Position numbers and translations under genes: made by a program. Of a DNA stretch of 26,942 nt, positions 1-7,973 are shown piece after piece. The first letter of the stretch is position 1. Each line of letters begins with the position of its first letter. Origin of the DNA: Aquisediminimonas sp031376385 (GTDB lineage Bacteria > Pseudomonadota > Alphaproteobacteria > Sphingomonadales > Sphingomonadaceae); assembly GCA_031376385.1 (NCBI GenBank), contig JANMDQ010000011.1:1-26942 (forward strand), read 5' to 3'. The notes beneath the pieces are model-generated. The model did no database searches. It was not told where the DNA came from and saw only the letters and a list, made by a program, of their open reading frames with translations.

Positions 1-274
1 GTTGGAGGGCGAGGGGAAAGTTCAGCTGGTGGCAGAAGGAATACTGGCTACTCTTGATTTCTTTGGAAGTATCGACGTCGTCGCCGAACGTGATCGGATC
101 TCCAAGGCCATCACTGCCATCTCCAAAGAACGCGATTCTGTCGCCAGTCGCCTCAACAACCCCGCCTTCGTCGAAAAGGCCAAGCCCGAAGCCGTCGAAA
201 AGGCGCGTGCTGATCACGCTGAAAAGGCCGCTGAAGTAGAACGCCTCGAAGCAGCCTTGGCGCGGCTCGGTTAG
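1..274 (+). CDS. valS: Valine--tRNA ligase, C-terminal end (partial, cut by left edge)
   Basis: This is the last ~90 residues of valyl-tRNA synthetase, which charges tRNA-Val in the cytoplasm; the catalytic part lies off the left edge. The reading frame runs in from outside (codon boundary at base 2), so the TTG there is not a start. The visible piece begins with GKVQLVAEG and continues into a charged heptad-like helix pair (IDVVAERDRISKAI, then LNNPAFVEKAKPEAVEKARA) ending in VERLEAALARLG. This is the classic ValS C-terminal coiled-coil arm that contacts the tRNA elbow, and the NPAFVEKAKPEAVE turn is diagnostic. It ends with TAG three bases before the next gene. Confidence 0.9.
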   Translation, partial: LEGEGKVQLVAEGILATLDFFGSIDVVAERDRISKAITAISKERDSVASRLNNPAFVEKAKPEAVEKARADHAEKAAEVERLEAALARLG

Positions 275-277
275 GAG

Positions 278-781
278 ATGCGGACGCTCATCATCGCTGC
301 GGCTTTGGCAGTTAGCGCGTCCAGTTTGCACGCCGCGCCGCGTGGTCCGACTACGCCTCAGCCAGGCTCGGCGGAGCGCACGGCCATTCTTGATGCGCTG
401 CGTGTGGACATCACCTATCCATACAAAATCAAATTCAGGGTCGATACGCTTCGGACATTCCGATCTAAAAAGGGCGCGATCGCCTATGTTATTGCCGAGC
501 CATCAAAAAGGGAATTTGATGCAGGTACTTATTTCCTGACGCAATCCGGCACTGCACCTTGGAAACAAGTCTGGGCTGACACGGGCGGTGGCAGTGATAG
601 CTGCGCGCAGGGTGCGCTTCATTATGCGTGGGCCATGGAGCTGATCCGTTCATATGGCATCGCGCCAGATGCCCTCGTTCCCGGTATCACGGCGCAGACC
701 AAATCCTTTGCAGCCCAAGCCAAATCTGATCCTGATCTGCATTGCACCGGCGATTTAGAAGGTGGCCCCGAACGACTTTGA
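278..781 (+). CDS. Small secreted hypothetical protein
   Basis: I do not recognise this 167-residue protein. Residues 1-19 form a Sec signal peptide (MRTLIIAAALAVSASSLHA, cleavage likely at A-A-P), so it is probably periplasmic. The mature part has a short Pro/Thr-rich linker, an alternating beta-like core, and two cysteines (C109, C156) that could form a disulfide. It starts three bases after the valS stop. AGGAG at 273-277 abuts the ATG with no spacer, so initiation may depend on coupling to valS. Its end faces the cupin gene on the other strand across only ten bases, where the 10-base palindrome TTAGCGCTAA (786-795) spans the other gene's stop. Confidence 0.75.
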   Translation: MRTLIIAAALAVSASSLHAAPRGPTTPQPGSAERTAILDALRVDITYPYKIKFRVDTLRTFRSKKGAIAYVIAEPSKREFDAGTYFLTQSGTAPWKQVWADTGGGSDSCAQGALHYAWAMELIRSYGIAPDALVPGITAQTKSFAAQAKSDPDLHCTGDLEGGPERL

Positions 782-791
782 GGGCTTAGCG

Positions 792-1643
792 CTAACCGGC
801 CAGACCCAACCGCCGCACAACGCGGTAAGCGAATGACTTTACTTTATTCCCGCGCGGGTATCGCTTGGGACGGCGGGGTTTTATTCCCGCCCGGCGCATC
901 AAATGATTAAGCCCCCTCGCATCGGCCTCTTCATAGCTCCATACAGACCGCCAGGTGATAGACAGGGAAATCGAGACTTCCGCGCCGTTCTTTACCCAAT
1001 GGGGGGCTTTCACGGGCACGTAGATGGCCTCACCGGGATGAAGTGACACAGCGTCACCCTTCGCTGATAATTCATCGCGCCACGGCTGATTGCGGTGATG
1101 CTGGCCGAGGTGGAACGCCTCGTGCGCTTCGGGCCGCACAATATCCTCATCATCATTGGGGAAGACGGTCATCACCTTTTCCCCGCGCACTTGAAGCAAA
1201 ATATTATGTTCCGGGTCAAAGTGAAACGGCGTGACAGAGCTTGGGGAGGAGACGAAGATAAACCCTTCGGTGCCCAGCATTCCGCCAGTGCGCTGCCGCA
1301 CCAATGGCTCGATTTCAGCCAGAGTGTTAGCAAGGAGCGCGGCATAGTCGGGGTGCTGTTCGATCCGTTTGATCACCATCCACGATCCATTTTCCTCAAT
1401 CGACCGGATCGTTTCGGCGATGCTGAGGCGCGGGGAGGGGACGTCTTCGGGGGCAATGCCAATCGGCAGGTTCCCCGGATTATATTCGACGCTGCTTTCT
1501 GGAAGGCCACTCGCCAAGGCCACAAGCGCGTCGAGCGACAGCAGTGGATGATGCGTCAGACGATGCGTTAGTTTAGCATGGTCCTCTGGATAGGCCGCAT
1601 TGAGGGCGATATGGGCAGCAGGCGTAAAAATTGGATCAGCCAT
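792..1643 (-). CDS. Cupin-like (JmjC/cupin_8-type) putative Fe(II)/2OG oxygenase
   Basis: A 283-residue protein of the cupin-like/JmjC fold. The metal triad is visible as HFD at 141-143 (H141, D143) with the distal histidine in APHWVKN (H215), set in beta strands typical of the double-stranded helix. Between them lies VRGEKVMTVFP, the usual strand-turn of this family. Known relatives hydroxylate side chains of proteins or small molecules using Fe(II) and 2-oxoglutarate; the substrate here is unknown. Residues ~250-283 form a strongly basic tail (RRAGIKPRRPKRYPRGNK onward), which could bind nucleic acid or membrane. Its ATG overlaps the last eight bases of the upstream acyltransferase gene, so the two are co-translated. 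Confidence 0.8.
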   Translation of the reverse strand: MADPIFTPAAHIALNAAYPEDHAKLTHRLTHHPLLSLDALVALASGLPESSVEYNPGNLPIGIAPEDVPSPRLSIAETIRSIEENGSWMVIKRIEQHPDYAALLANTLAEIEPLVRQRTGGMLGTEGFIFVSSPSSVTPFHFDPEHNILLQVRGEKVMTVFPNDDEDIVRPEAHEAFHLGQHHRNQPWRDELSAKGDAVSLHPGEAIYVPVKAPHWVKNGAEVSISLSITWRSVWSYEEADARGLNHLMRRAGIKPRRPKRYPRGNKVKSFAYRVVRRLGLAG

Positions 1644-2799
1644 GGCGGTTTGACTTCACGAAAGATTTGAGGTTTGCCGATGCGGTCTCCGCAGCGCGAC
1701 AGAGGTGATAAGTTGTCATCCGTCGCAATCCAGTGAGAGGAACGCTGACTTGCACGATGCTGCGGCGCTCTGCCCAGATGCTGTCGATCATCGGGTGGTT
1801 TTCCACTGCGCAACTGTCCATCCAGCCAACATCTGGGTTGCCGAGTGTGCGCTCCAAATTGCGGAGTTCAATCATGACGCCAGGGGAAAAACGGGCAAGC
1901 CCCTCATCATAGGCAATTTTGAAGGACCAACTGCCCGGCGGCGTCACGAAGTTAATGAGCATTGCGATTGGGCGACCGTCCAGCGAAAGTCTCTGAAAAT
2001 CAAGCTTTCCGGCATCATATGCCCCCTTGACGGTGGCGAGGAAGAAACTGCGTGTTGCAGCGCTATTGCTAAGAGCAGCGCCGCCTTTGCCTTTCCAGCC
2101 TGCTGATTCGAGCGCGAGGAACTCTGCGCCCCAAGTATCCAAATCCTCTCTACGGTTCAGCGCGGTGAACGATACTTCGCCCAATTCGGCCAAGCGATTA
2201 TCCAACCGCCGCCACTCCTTGCGCTTTTTGGCGCGTGTGTGGGTTTCGAGATAGGCAGAGGGGGTGAGGCAGGATTTAAGCATAGCCCTTGCTTGGCGGT
2301 GCACAACGGGACAGGGACGATCAAGTAGCTTCGCAGCGTCGATCAGGCCAAGATGCGCGGGGCCGTTTTCTTCAAGACCGGCAACGCTTAGAAAACCAGC
2401 TGCCCATTCCGCGGCGTCAAGCGCCTGCAACAGATGCTGCCAGAACGTTGTTTCAAAGCCTGAACGGATGAGCGGATTGCCAATGAAACACTGATAATGC
2501 GCCCAATTTCCAACGTGGCGGGCAGGGGAGCGGCCATACATGGTGCGCACGGCCATCGGAAACAGGCCACTCAGCGTGCCGCCGTCGCGATATTCAGCAA
2601 CCCAAATCTCGCGCCCATCCGACAGATGTTGAAGTGCGGGTAAAAAGAACCAGTGTTCGAAAAAGGGGTTGGGTTCACTCGCGCCGTTTGCAAGTGTTTC
2701 CCACTCCTCTATGTTAGGCAGGCAAGATGCGTCTGCGCGCAAAATGCGCATGTTGGCCGTGTTGGTATGGCCTTTAGTTCGATCTAGTCCCTTCAGCAT
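1636..2799 (-). CDS. GNAT acyltransferase, BioF2/CelD-like (Acetyltransf_6)
   Basis: A 387-residue two-lobed GNAT protein. Family signs are the N-terminal EPNPFFEHWFFLPALQHL segment, the basic TRAKKRKEWRRLDNRLAELG helix, and the C-terminal acyl-CoA-binding lobe (GRPIAMLINFVTPPGSWSFK, then AYDEGLARFSPGVMIELRN). Relatives transfer acyl groups in envelope polysaccharide or aminoacyl-lipid chemistry; the substrate here cannot be read from sequence. M17 (at 2751, MRILRADAS) is an alternative start; neither start has a good Shine-Dalgarno. The gene is divergent from hemB and overlaps the downstream cupin gene by eight bases, which suggests they act on the same substrate or pathway. Confidence 0.8.
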   Translation of the reverse strand: MLKGLDRTKGHTNTANMRILRADASCLPNIEEWETLANGASEPNPFFEHWFFLPALQHLSDGREIWVAEYRDGGTLSGLFPMAVRTMYGRSPARHVGNWAHYQCFIGNPLIRSGFETTFWQHLLQALDAAEWAAGFLSVAGLEENGPAHLGLIDAAKLLDRPCPVVHRQARAMLKSCLTPSAYLETHTRAKKRKEWRRLDNRLAELGEVSFTALNRREDLDTWGAEFLALESAGWKGKGGAALSNSAATRSFFLATVKGAYDAGKLDFQRLSLDGRPIAMLINFVTPPGSWSFKIAYDEGLARFSPGVMIELRNLERTLGNPDVGWMDSCAVENHPMIDSIWAERRSIVQVSVPLTGLRRMTTYHLCRAAETASANLKSFVKSNRHG

Positions 2800-2810
2800 A
2801 AAAGCTTCGA

Positions 2811-2826
2811 TAGCGGCAAACCGCTA
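2811..2826 (-). repeat. Small hairpin in the 5' leader of the acyltransferase gene
   Basis: TAGCGG (2811-2816) and CCGCTA (2821-2826) form a perfect 6-bp inverted repeat around a CAAA loop, 11 bases upstream of the 2799 start, in the region divergent to hemB. It could be a leader hairpin or an operator half-site pair. No partner regulator is visible. Confidence 0.4.
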
Positions 2827-2896
2827 AGATCAGGCTAATTTTCGGCAACATAAGAGAAGTTTGGCGTCATACACCGGCTTGGGCTAGGGCAAGAGA

Positions 2897-3889
2897 ATGA
2901 CGACGCCTCACTATCCCGCCACACGCCTTCGCCGCACCCGTGCCACAGCCTGGAGCCGCGCGCTTCATGCTGAGACTGTCTTGACGCCAACTGACCTCAT
3001 CTGGCCGCTGTTCATCACGGCAGGTGACGCGGAGGAGCCGATTGCATCACTTCCCGGCGTATCTCGCTGGTCTGTCGCGCAAATTGTGGACCGCGCGCGC
3101 GATGCGAAGGCGCTTGGAATCCCCTGCGTTGCCCTGTTCCCGAATACTCCAAGTGAGCTGAGAACAGATGATGGGCGGGAGGCCCTTAATCCAGATAATC
3201 TGATGTGCCGCGCGACGCGTGCGATCAAGGATGCGGTGCCTGATATCGGCATTCTCACTGATGTCGCGCTCGATCCCTACACGGCGCATGGCCATGACGG
3301 GATTGTTGATGATGGCGGATATGTGCTGAATGATGCCACAATCGATGTTCTGGCTCACCAATCGCTGAACCAAGCAGCAGCGGGCGCTGACGTGATCGCG
3401 CCATCGGACATGATGGACGGACGAATTGGGGCCATTCGCGCAGCTTTGGAAGGTGCAGGCCATGCCAATGTGCAAATCATGTCTTACGCTGCCAAATATG
3501 CGAGTGCCTTCTACGGTCCGTTCCGCGATGCAGTGGGGGCGGCGGGTCTGCTGAAAGGCGATAAGAAGACTTATCAAATAGACCCTGCCAATGCACAGGA
3601 AGCATTGCGCGAGGTCGCGATGGATTTAGCGGAAGGCGCAGACAGCGTGATGGTTAAGCCAGGATTGCCTTATCTTGATATCATCCGCCGCGTGAAGGAT
3701 AAGTTTCAAGTGCCTGTATTTGCTTATCAAGTATCTGGTGAATATGCGATGATTGAAGCGGCTGTTGCGGCGGGTGCAGGCGACCGTGACCGGCTGGTCT
3801 TGGAAACCTTGATGAGTTTCAAGCGCGCGGGTTGTTCCGGCGTCCTGACCTACCACGCGGTCCACGCGGCTAGGTTGCTAGGTGGCTGA
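2897..3889 (+). CDS. hemB: Delta-aminolevulinic acid dehydratase (porphobilinogen synthase)
   Basis: A full-length 330-residue HemB. It condenses two 5-aminolevulinate molecules to porphobilinogen, the second step of tetrapyrrole (haem) synthesis, in the cytoplasm. Both Schiff-base lysines are present: K200 in SYAAKYASAFYGPFRDA and K254 in SVMVKPGLPYLD. The metal loop reads TDVALDPYTAHGHDG (121-135): the three zinc cysteines of the E. coli-type enzyme are replaced by A124, D126 and D134. This is the alphaproteobacterial pattern associated with Mg2+/K+ dependence. The start is ATG 2897 with a weak purine run before it. The last eight bases overlap the start of the next GNAT gene. Confidence 0.96.
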   Translation: MTTPHYPATRLRRTRATAWSRALHAETVLTPTDLIWPLFITAGDAEEPIASLPGVSRWSVAQIVDRARDAKALGIPCVALFPNTPSELRTDDGREALNPDNLMCRATRAIKDAVPDIGILTDVALDPYTAHGHDGIVDDGGYVLNDATIDVLAHQSLNQAAAGADVIAPSDMMDGRIGAIRAALEGAGHANVQIMSYAAKYASAFYGPFRDAVGAAGLLKGDKKTYQIDPANAQEALREVAMDLAEGADSVMVKPGLPYLDIIRRVKDKFQVPVFAYQVSGEYAMIEAAVAAGAGDRDRLVLETLMSFKRAGCSGVLTYHAVHAARLLGG

Positions 3890-4442
3890 ATTTGCACTTG
3901 AGACTGAGCGTTTGATCCTGACCGAATGGCAAGACAGCGATGTAATCGCGCTGATGGCCATTTGTCGCGACCCGAAGGTCATGGAATATATTGGACCCTT
4001 GCAGAATGAGGGCGAAGTGCGCGATGCGATCGATATCCAGCGGCGGTATCAGGATGAACGGGGCTATTGCTATTGGGCTATGCGCGCGAAGGCGAATGGC
4101 GCGCTTCTGGGGTTTTGCGGGATGCAGCCGGGCACAGTAGGTGTTCCAAAGCCAGGTTTGCCGGATATTGGCTGGCGCTTGGCCTCAGCGCACTGGGGCT
4201 TGGGATACGCAACCGAAGCGGCTACGGCATCGCTGAACTGGGGATTTCAGAATATCAAATCCGACCGGATTTGGGCCATTACAGTCCCTGGCAATCAGCG
4301 ATCGTGGGGCCTGATGGAACGGATCGGTATGATGCGTCACCATGATATGGATTTCGATCACCCGCGTGTGCCCAACGGTAGCCCGCTGAAACGGCACATC
4401 ACTTACAGCATTGATCGCAAAATGTGGCTAACGCACAGTTAA
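3882..4442 (+). CDS. GNAT N-acetyltransferase, RimJ/RimL type
   Basis: A 186-residue single-domain acetyltransferase of the Acetyltransf_3 group. It opens with LETERLILTEWQDSD, has the central strand GALLGFCGMQPG, and the acetyl-CoA pyrophosphate loop HWGLGYATEAATA (residues ~107-119). It ends with the usual NQRSWGLMERIGM helix. The family acetylates alpha-amino groups of ribosomal proteins, antibiotics, polyamines or small metabolites; no substrate can be assigned. It starts with GTG at 3882, inside the end of hemB (8-base overlap), so it is probably translated by coupling. There is no obvious functional link to haem synthesis. Confidence 0.85.
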   Translation: MAEFALETERLILTEWQDSDVIALMAICRDPKVMEYIGPLQNEGEVRDAIDIQRRYQDERGYCYWAMRAKANGALLGFCGMQPGTVGVPKPGLPDIGWRLASAHWGLGYATEAATASLNWGFQNIKSDRIWAITVPGNQRSWGLMERIGMMRHHDMDFDHPRVPNGSPLKRHITYSIDRKMWLTHS

Positions 4443-4494
4443 CTATATGATAACGCATTCCCACTAGCCGGAGCATAGGATCAGTCCGGAGGTC

Positions 4495-6726
4495 ATGGTG
4501 GTTGCTCTCGCAATGCTGGATAACAAACAAAAGACTGGAAATCGTACGCTATTTTTGGCGACGATATGTTTAGGATCACTGTTACTATTTCTGGTGCAAC
4601 CGATGATTGCGCGGATGGCTCTACCAAGGTTGGGGGGCTCTCCGTCGGTCTGGAACTCGGCGATGCTCGTTTACCAATCGCTACTGCTCGCTGGTTATGC
4701 CTACGCCCACTGGCTCAGTCGCTTTGCAGCAAAAAAACAGGCGTATATTCATCTGTCATTGTTCGCAGCCGCAGCGGTAATGCTGCCGATTGGTCTCAGC
4801 AGCGCCAATCCGCCAGTTGATGGTAGCCCCTATTTTTGGGTTCCTTGGTTATTTATCTCTTCAATTGGGCCGCTTTTCTTCGTGGTCGCAGCTCAAGCGC
4901 CACTTATGCAGCGGTGGTTTGCATTGTCGGGGGGAGGCGACCCCTATCCACTTTATGCCGCGTCCAATTTGGGCAGTTTTGGCGGGCTTGTGGCTTATCC
5001 CCTCATTGTTGAGCCGTTGCTCGCCGTGACACAGCAGAGCCTGTTGTGGTCGGCAGGCTATATTACGCTGATCGTCTTCGTTGCCCTTTGTGCATTGCGT
5101 TTGCCAAAATATGAACTTGTCGTCGAAAGTGCTGCCATTCACACCGCTCAGCCTAGCCGAACTCTTTTTTGGCGGTGGGCGCTGCTCGCAGCCATTCCAT
5201 CAGGACTGATGCTGTCTACCAGCCTCCATTTAACGACAGATATTGTTGCGATGCCCCTCATCTGGGTGCTGCCGCTTGGACTCTATCTGTTGAGTTTTAG
5301 CGTTGCATTTGCAGAGCGGCGCGGCTTGGCCGCAGCACTGACCCGAGTGTCACCGTTCTTTATCGTTTTCGCAGCCTGCGCCACGTTCGTAGATGCGACC
5401 GCTTTTCCCTTCGCATTGGCGGGGGTCACTCTGGTGAGCTTATTTGTCATTGCTGTGGCCATTCACAGCCGCATGTTTGATTTGCGCCCTGAGCCAGCTC
5501 ATCTGACACGCTTTTATTTAGCGATGTCTGTCGGCGGAATGCTTGGCGGGTTGTTTTGCGCCCTTATCGCGCCGCTCATTTTTGATTGGACGTATGAACA
5601 TCCTATTCTGTTAATGGTGGCAGCGTTGCTCGTGGCGCATCAACCCATTTTCGATTTTACTGCAAAGTTCTGGAATGGGTCGAAGGCGGCAGTGCGCGCG
5701 ACGCGTTTGGGCACCATCGCGCTGCTCTTAATCGCAGTTGCTTCGGTGGACATTTTTCAGATTCCGGTGGGCCTGTCCATGACGATGCTGAGTGGCCTTA
5801 TCCTTGTTAGCCTTGCGCCGCTTACGTTCGGTAACCGTGTGCTCTTTCCAGTACTGGTTGGGGCGGTGCTGTTAAGCATGAACGGCTGGGATCGACTGGC
5901 GATGTCGATTGCTGATGGCAAAATGACGCGAAGTTTCTTTGGAATTTACTCGATTGGCATGCAGGCGGGAAAAGCAAGGACATTGGTACACGGCACTACG
6001 GTTCATGGCATTCAAATGCTGGATACTGTTAAAAGTACAATGCCGACGACTTACTATGCGCCGAGATCCGGCGTTGGTCTTGCAATGACGGCTGCGCCTG
6101 CCTTGTTCGGCGAAAAGGCGCGTATCGGCGTCGTTGGATTGGGTGCAGGAACTCTATCCTGTTATTCTCAGCCAGGGCAGGACTGGCGCTACTATGAAAT
6201 CGACCCAGTCATTGTCGATATCGCCCGCAACCCCAAGAATTTTACCTTCATTTCTCAGTGCTTGCCGGGCGTGACTGTGGCAACAGGGGATGCGCGGCTG
6301 GTTCTGGCACAAGAAGCCAATCGTAAGGCTGATTTGCTGGTCATCGACGCCTTCTCCTCAGACAGCGTGCCCATGCATTTGTTGACGTTGGAAGCTTTTG
6401 AGACTTACCGAAAACATATGTCCAATGATGGCCTTTTGATGGTTCACATCTCCAATCGCTATCTTGATTTGCGCCCCGTTCTGGCGGGCGCAGCATCGCA
6501 CGGGTGGACTGCCCGTATCCGTCGTTACGCTGTTACAGAGGAAGAGCGGAAGAATTTTTATACACCGTCACTGTGGGTAGCGCTTTCTCCGAACAAGGAG
6601 ACGATTGCCAAGTTGGAAGCATCATCGGGTGCAGAAGGCTGGTCTGAATTGAAAGCCCGCGCGGACTTTGCGCCGTGGACAGATGACTATGGCTCCATCC
6701 TGCCGCTTTTGATGATCGGCAAATAG
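4495..6726 (+). CDS. Multi-pass membrane protein fused to spermidine-synthase-like domain
   Basis: A 743-residue fusion. About the first 480 residues are hydrophobic with roughly a dozen membrane helices (LGSLLLFLVQPMIARM is a family hallmark). The C-terminal ~200 residues form a SAM-type Rossmann fold: GLGAG (548-552), YEIDP (567-571), GDA (598-600), and IDAFSSDSVPMHLLT from 617. This matches the 'fused MFS/spermidine synthase' family, whose substrate is unknown. The aminopropyltransferase DxxDPxGP-type loop is absent, so true spermidine synthesis is unlikely. Start choice is open: GGAGG at 4488-4492 is only two bases from ATG 4495 but five from GTG 4498; ATG 4513 (MLDNKQ) is also possible. 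Confidence 0.85.
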   Translation: MVVALAMLDNKQKTGNRTLFLATICLGSLLLFLVQPMIARMALPRLGGSPSVWNSAMLVYQSLLLAGYAYAHWLSRFAAKKQAYIHLSLFAAAAVMLPIGLSSANPPVDGSPYFWVPWLFISSIGPLFFVVAAQAPLMQRWFALSGGGDPYPLYAASNLGSFGGLVAYPLIVEPLLAVTQQSLLWSAGYITLIVFVALCALRLPKYELVVESAAIHTAQPSRTLFWRWALLAAIPSGLMLSTSLHLTTDIVAMPLIWVLPLGLYLLSFSVAFAERRGLAAALTRVSPFFIVFAACATFVDATAFPFALAGVTLVSLFVIAVAIHSRMFDLRPEPAHLTRFYLAMSVGGMLGGLFCALIAPLIFDWTYEHPILLMVAALLVAHQPIFDFTAKFWNGSKAAVRATRLGTIALLLIAVASVDIFQIPVGLSMTMLSGLILVSLAPLTFGNRVLFPVLVGAVLLSMNGWDRLAMSIADGKMTRSFFGIYSIGMQAGKARTLVHGTTVHGIQMLDTVKSTMPTTYYAPRSGVGLAMTAAPALFGEKARIGVVGLGAGTLSCYSQPGQDWRYYEIDPVIVDIARNPKNFTFISQCLPGVTVATGDARLVLAQEANRKADLLVIDAFSSDSVPMHLLTLEAFETYRKHMSNDGLLMVHISNRYLDLRPVLAGAASHGWTARIRRYAVTEEERKNFYTPSLWVALSPNKETIAKLEASSGAEGWSELKARADFAPWTDDYGSILPLLMIGK

Positions 6727-6761
6727 TTGATGCTGCGGCTTAGTTGGGCCATGTGACGGCG

Positions 6762-7310
6762 ATGAAAGACATTAGCATCATTACGTTGAACGGCAAAACT
6801 CCTGTCATTCATCCAAGCGCATTCATTGCCCCCGGCTGCCGGATTATGGGTGATGTGGAAATTGGCGCTGAAGCAAGCATTTGGTATAACTGTGTCTTGC
6901 GCGGAGATGTGAATGCCATTCGCATCGGGGCGCGCTCCAATATTCAGGATGGCACCGTAATCCACTGCGATTCGGACAACGGGCGTAGGGTCGGCTTCCC
7001 CACGATTATCGCGGAAGGCGCATTGATCGGCCACATGGCAATGCTGCACGGCTGCACCATAGGCGAAAATGCTTTGGTCGGCCTCGGCTCGATCGTGATG
7101 GATGGGTGCATTGTTGAGGATCATGCAATGTTGGCCGCCGGGGCGATGCTTACGCCAGGAAAACGAATCGAAACTGGCCAGATGTGGGGCGGTCGCCCAG
7201 CCAAATTCATGCGAGAATTAGACGAGAATTGGCAGCTGGGTAACAAGCTGGCGGTAGCCCATTATGTCCACAATGGCAGCGTTCATAAGGCGGCGATTAA
7301 CGACGGTTAG
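6762..7310 (+). CDS. Gamma carbonic anhydrase family protein (left-handed beta-helix)
   Basis: A 182-residue hexapeptide-repeat protein of the YrdA/PaaY/gamma-CA family, a trimeric left-handed beta-helix. Zinc ligands are visible as H68 (GTVIHCD), H91 and H96 (IGHMAMLHGC). The isoleucine-rich hexapeptide pattern runs from about residue 15 to 135, followed by the C-terminal helix (WGGRPAKFMRELDENW). Members hydrate CO2 or act as thioesterases/scaffolds; activity is not certain from sequence. I chose ATG 6762 (MKDISIITLNG) over the in-frame TTG 6744 and GTG 6753 because family members begin near this point. The 3' end overlaps the convergent lipoprotein gene by 14 bases. Confidence 0.9.
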   Translation: MKDISIITLNGKTPVIHPSAFIAPGCRIMGDVEIGAEASIWYNCVLRGDVNAIRIGARSNIQDGTVIHCDSDNGRRVGFPTIIAEGALIGHMAMLHGCTIGENALVGLGSIVMDGCIVEDHAMLAAGAMLTPGKRIETGQMWGGRPAKFMRELDENWQLGNKLAVAHYVHNGSVHKAAINDG

Positions 7311-7809
7311 CTGCTGCGGCTACAGCTTGAGTGGCCTCCATCTGGCTTTGATAGATTTCCTGAACCCTAGCCCAAGCAACCTCGACAGCCGCAACATCGG
7401 CAGAGGGCGCACCCATCAGCAAAGTACGCCGGGCATCATCCAAATTAGCCATCGCCGTTGCAGCGGGAGCCCGGGTGCGTTCCAATTGAGATAAGGCCAT
7501 TTGTGCCGCCACCCATCGTTCACTGCCGCGCGTGCCATCACTGGCATTGGAGGCCGCACGCGCAGCCGCAAGAGCAGAATCAAAAGCAGAAATTCCCGAT
7601 TCCGCCAGCTTTACAGAGCTGTTCGCGCTGCCCAACAGTTGCGGACTGGACGGCAGAGGTTGCGCTGGTGCTGCAGCGCTGGTCGGCTGACTGTTGCCAA
7701 GTTCGATCGGTCGAGGGGCCAAGGAGGGAAAGTCCCCCTGCGCGGAGCAGCCTGCAATCAAGAGAGCGGCAAGAGTGCCAACCGAAGCGTAGACGAAGTC
7801 ATTTTTCAT
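7297..7809 (-). CDS. Small alanine-rich lipoprotein, unknown function
   Basis: I do not recognise this 170-residue protein. It begins MKNDFVYASVGTLAALLIAG followed by C21; the LIAGC lipobox predicts lipidation and envelope anchoring. A Pro/Ser-rich linker follows (residues ~25-60), then a largely helical Ala/Arg/Glu-rich region (FDSALAAARAASN, AAVEVAWARVQEIYQSQMEA) likely to form coiled or helical-bundle structure. The ORF is open further upstream to 7845, but ATG 7809 places the signal peptide correctly. Its end overlaps the convergent carbonic anhydrase gene. Confidence 0.7.
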   Translation of the reverse strand: MKNDFVYASVGTLAALLIAGCSAQGDFPSLAPRPIELGNSQPTSAAAPAQPLPSSPQLLGSANSSVKLAESGISAFDSALAAARAASNASDGTRGSERWVAAQMALSQLERTRAPAATAMANLDDARRTLLMGAPSADVAAVEVAWARVQEIYQSQMEATQAVAAAANRR

Positions 7810-7891
7810 GCCCGCAACTCTAGAGGAACGAAATATGCCGCGCAACGGGCTTGCGTTTTTATACCTTGGAGCCTAATTGCACACATATTGC

Positions 7892-7968
7892 GCGCCCGTA
7901 GCTCAGCTGGATAGAGCATCAGACTACGAATCTGAGGGCCGGACGTTCGAATCGTTCCGGGCGCGCCA
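7892..7968 (+). tRNA. tRNA-Arg (anticodon ACG)
   Basis: The 77-base cloverleaf folds completely. The acceptor GCGCCCG pairs with CGGGCGC, and the D arm is GCTC/GAGC. The anticodon stem is TCAGA/TCTGA around loop CTACGAA (ACG at 7926-7928, read as ICG after A34 deamination). The T arm GGACG/CGTTC has one G-T wobble around TTCGAAT. The discriminator is G and CCA is encoded. TTGCGT at 7851-7856 with TAATTG 17 bases later is a weak promoter candidate. A T-rich run (7979-7983) follows, but I see no GC hairpin. It is convergent with the XdhC-family gene, only five bases away. Confidence 0.97.
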
Positions 7969-7973
7969 ATTTA

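Noticed and set aside
1095..1571. 158-codon plus-strand frame
   Set aside because: It is antisense to the cupin-like gene, which has an intact metal triad; no independent start signal or motif is seen.
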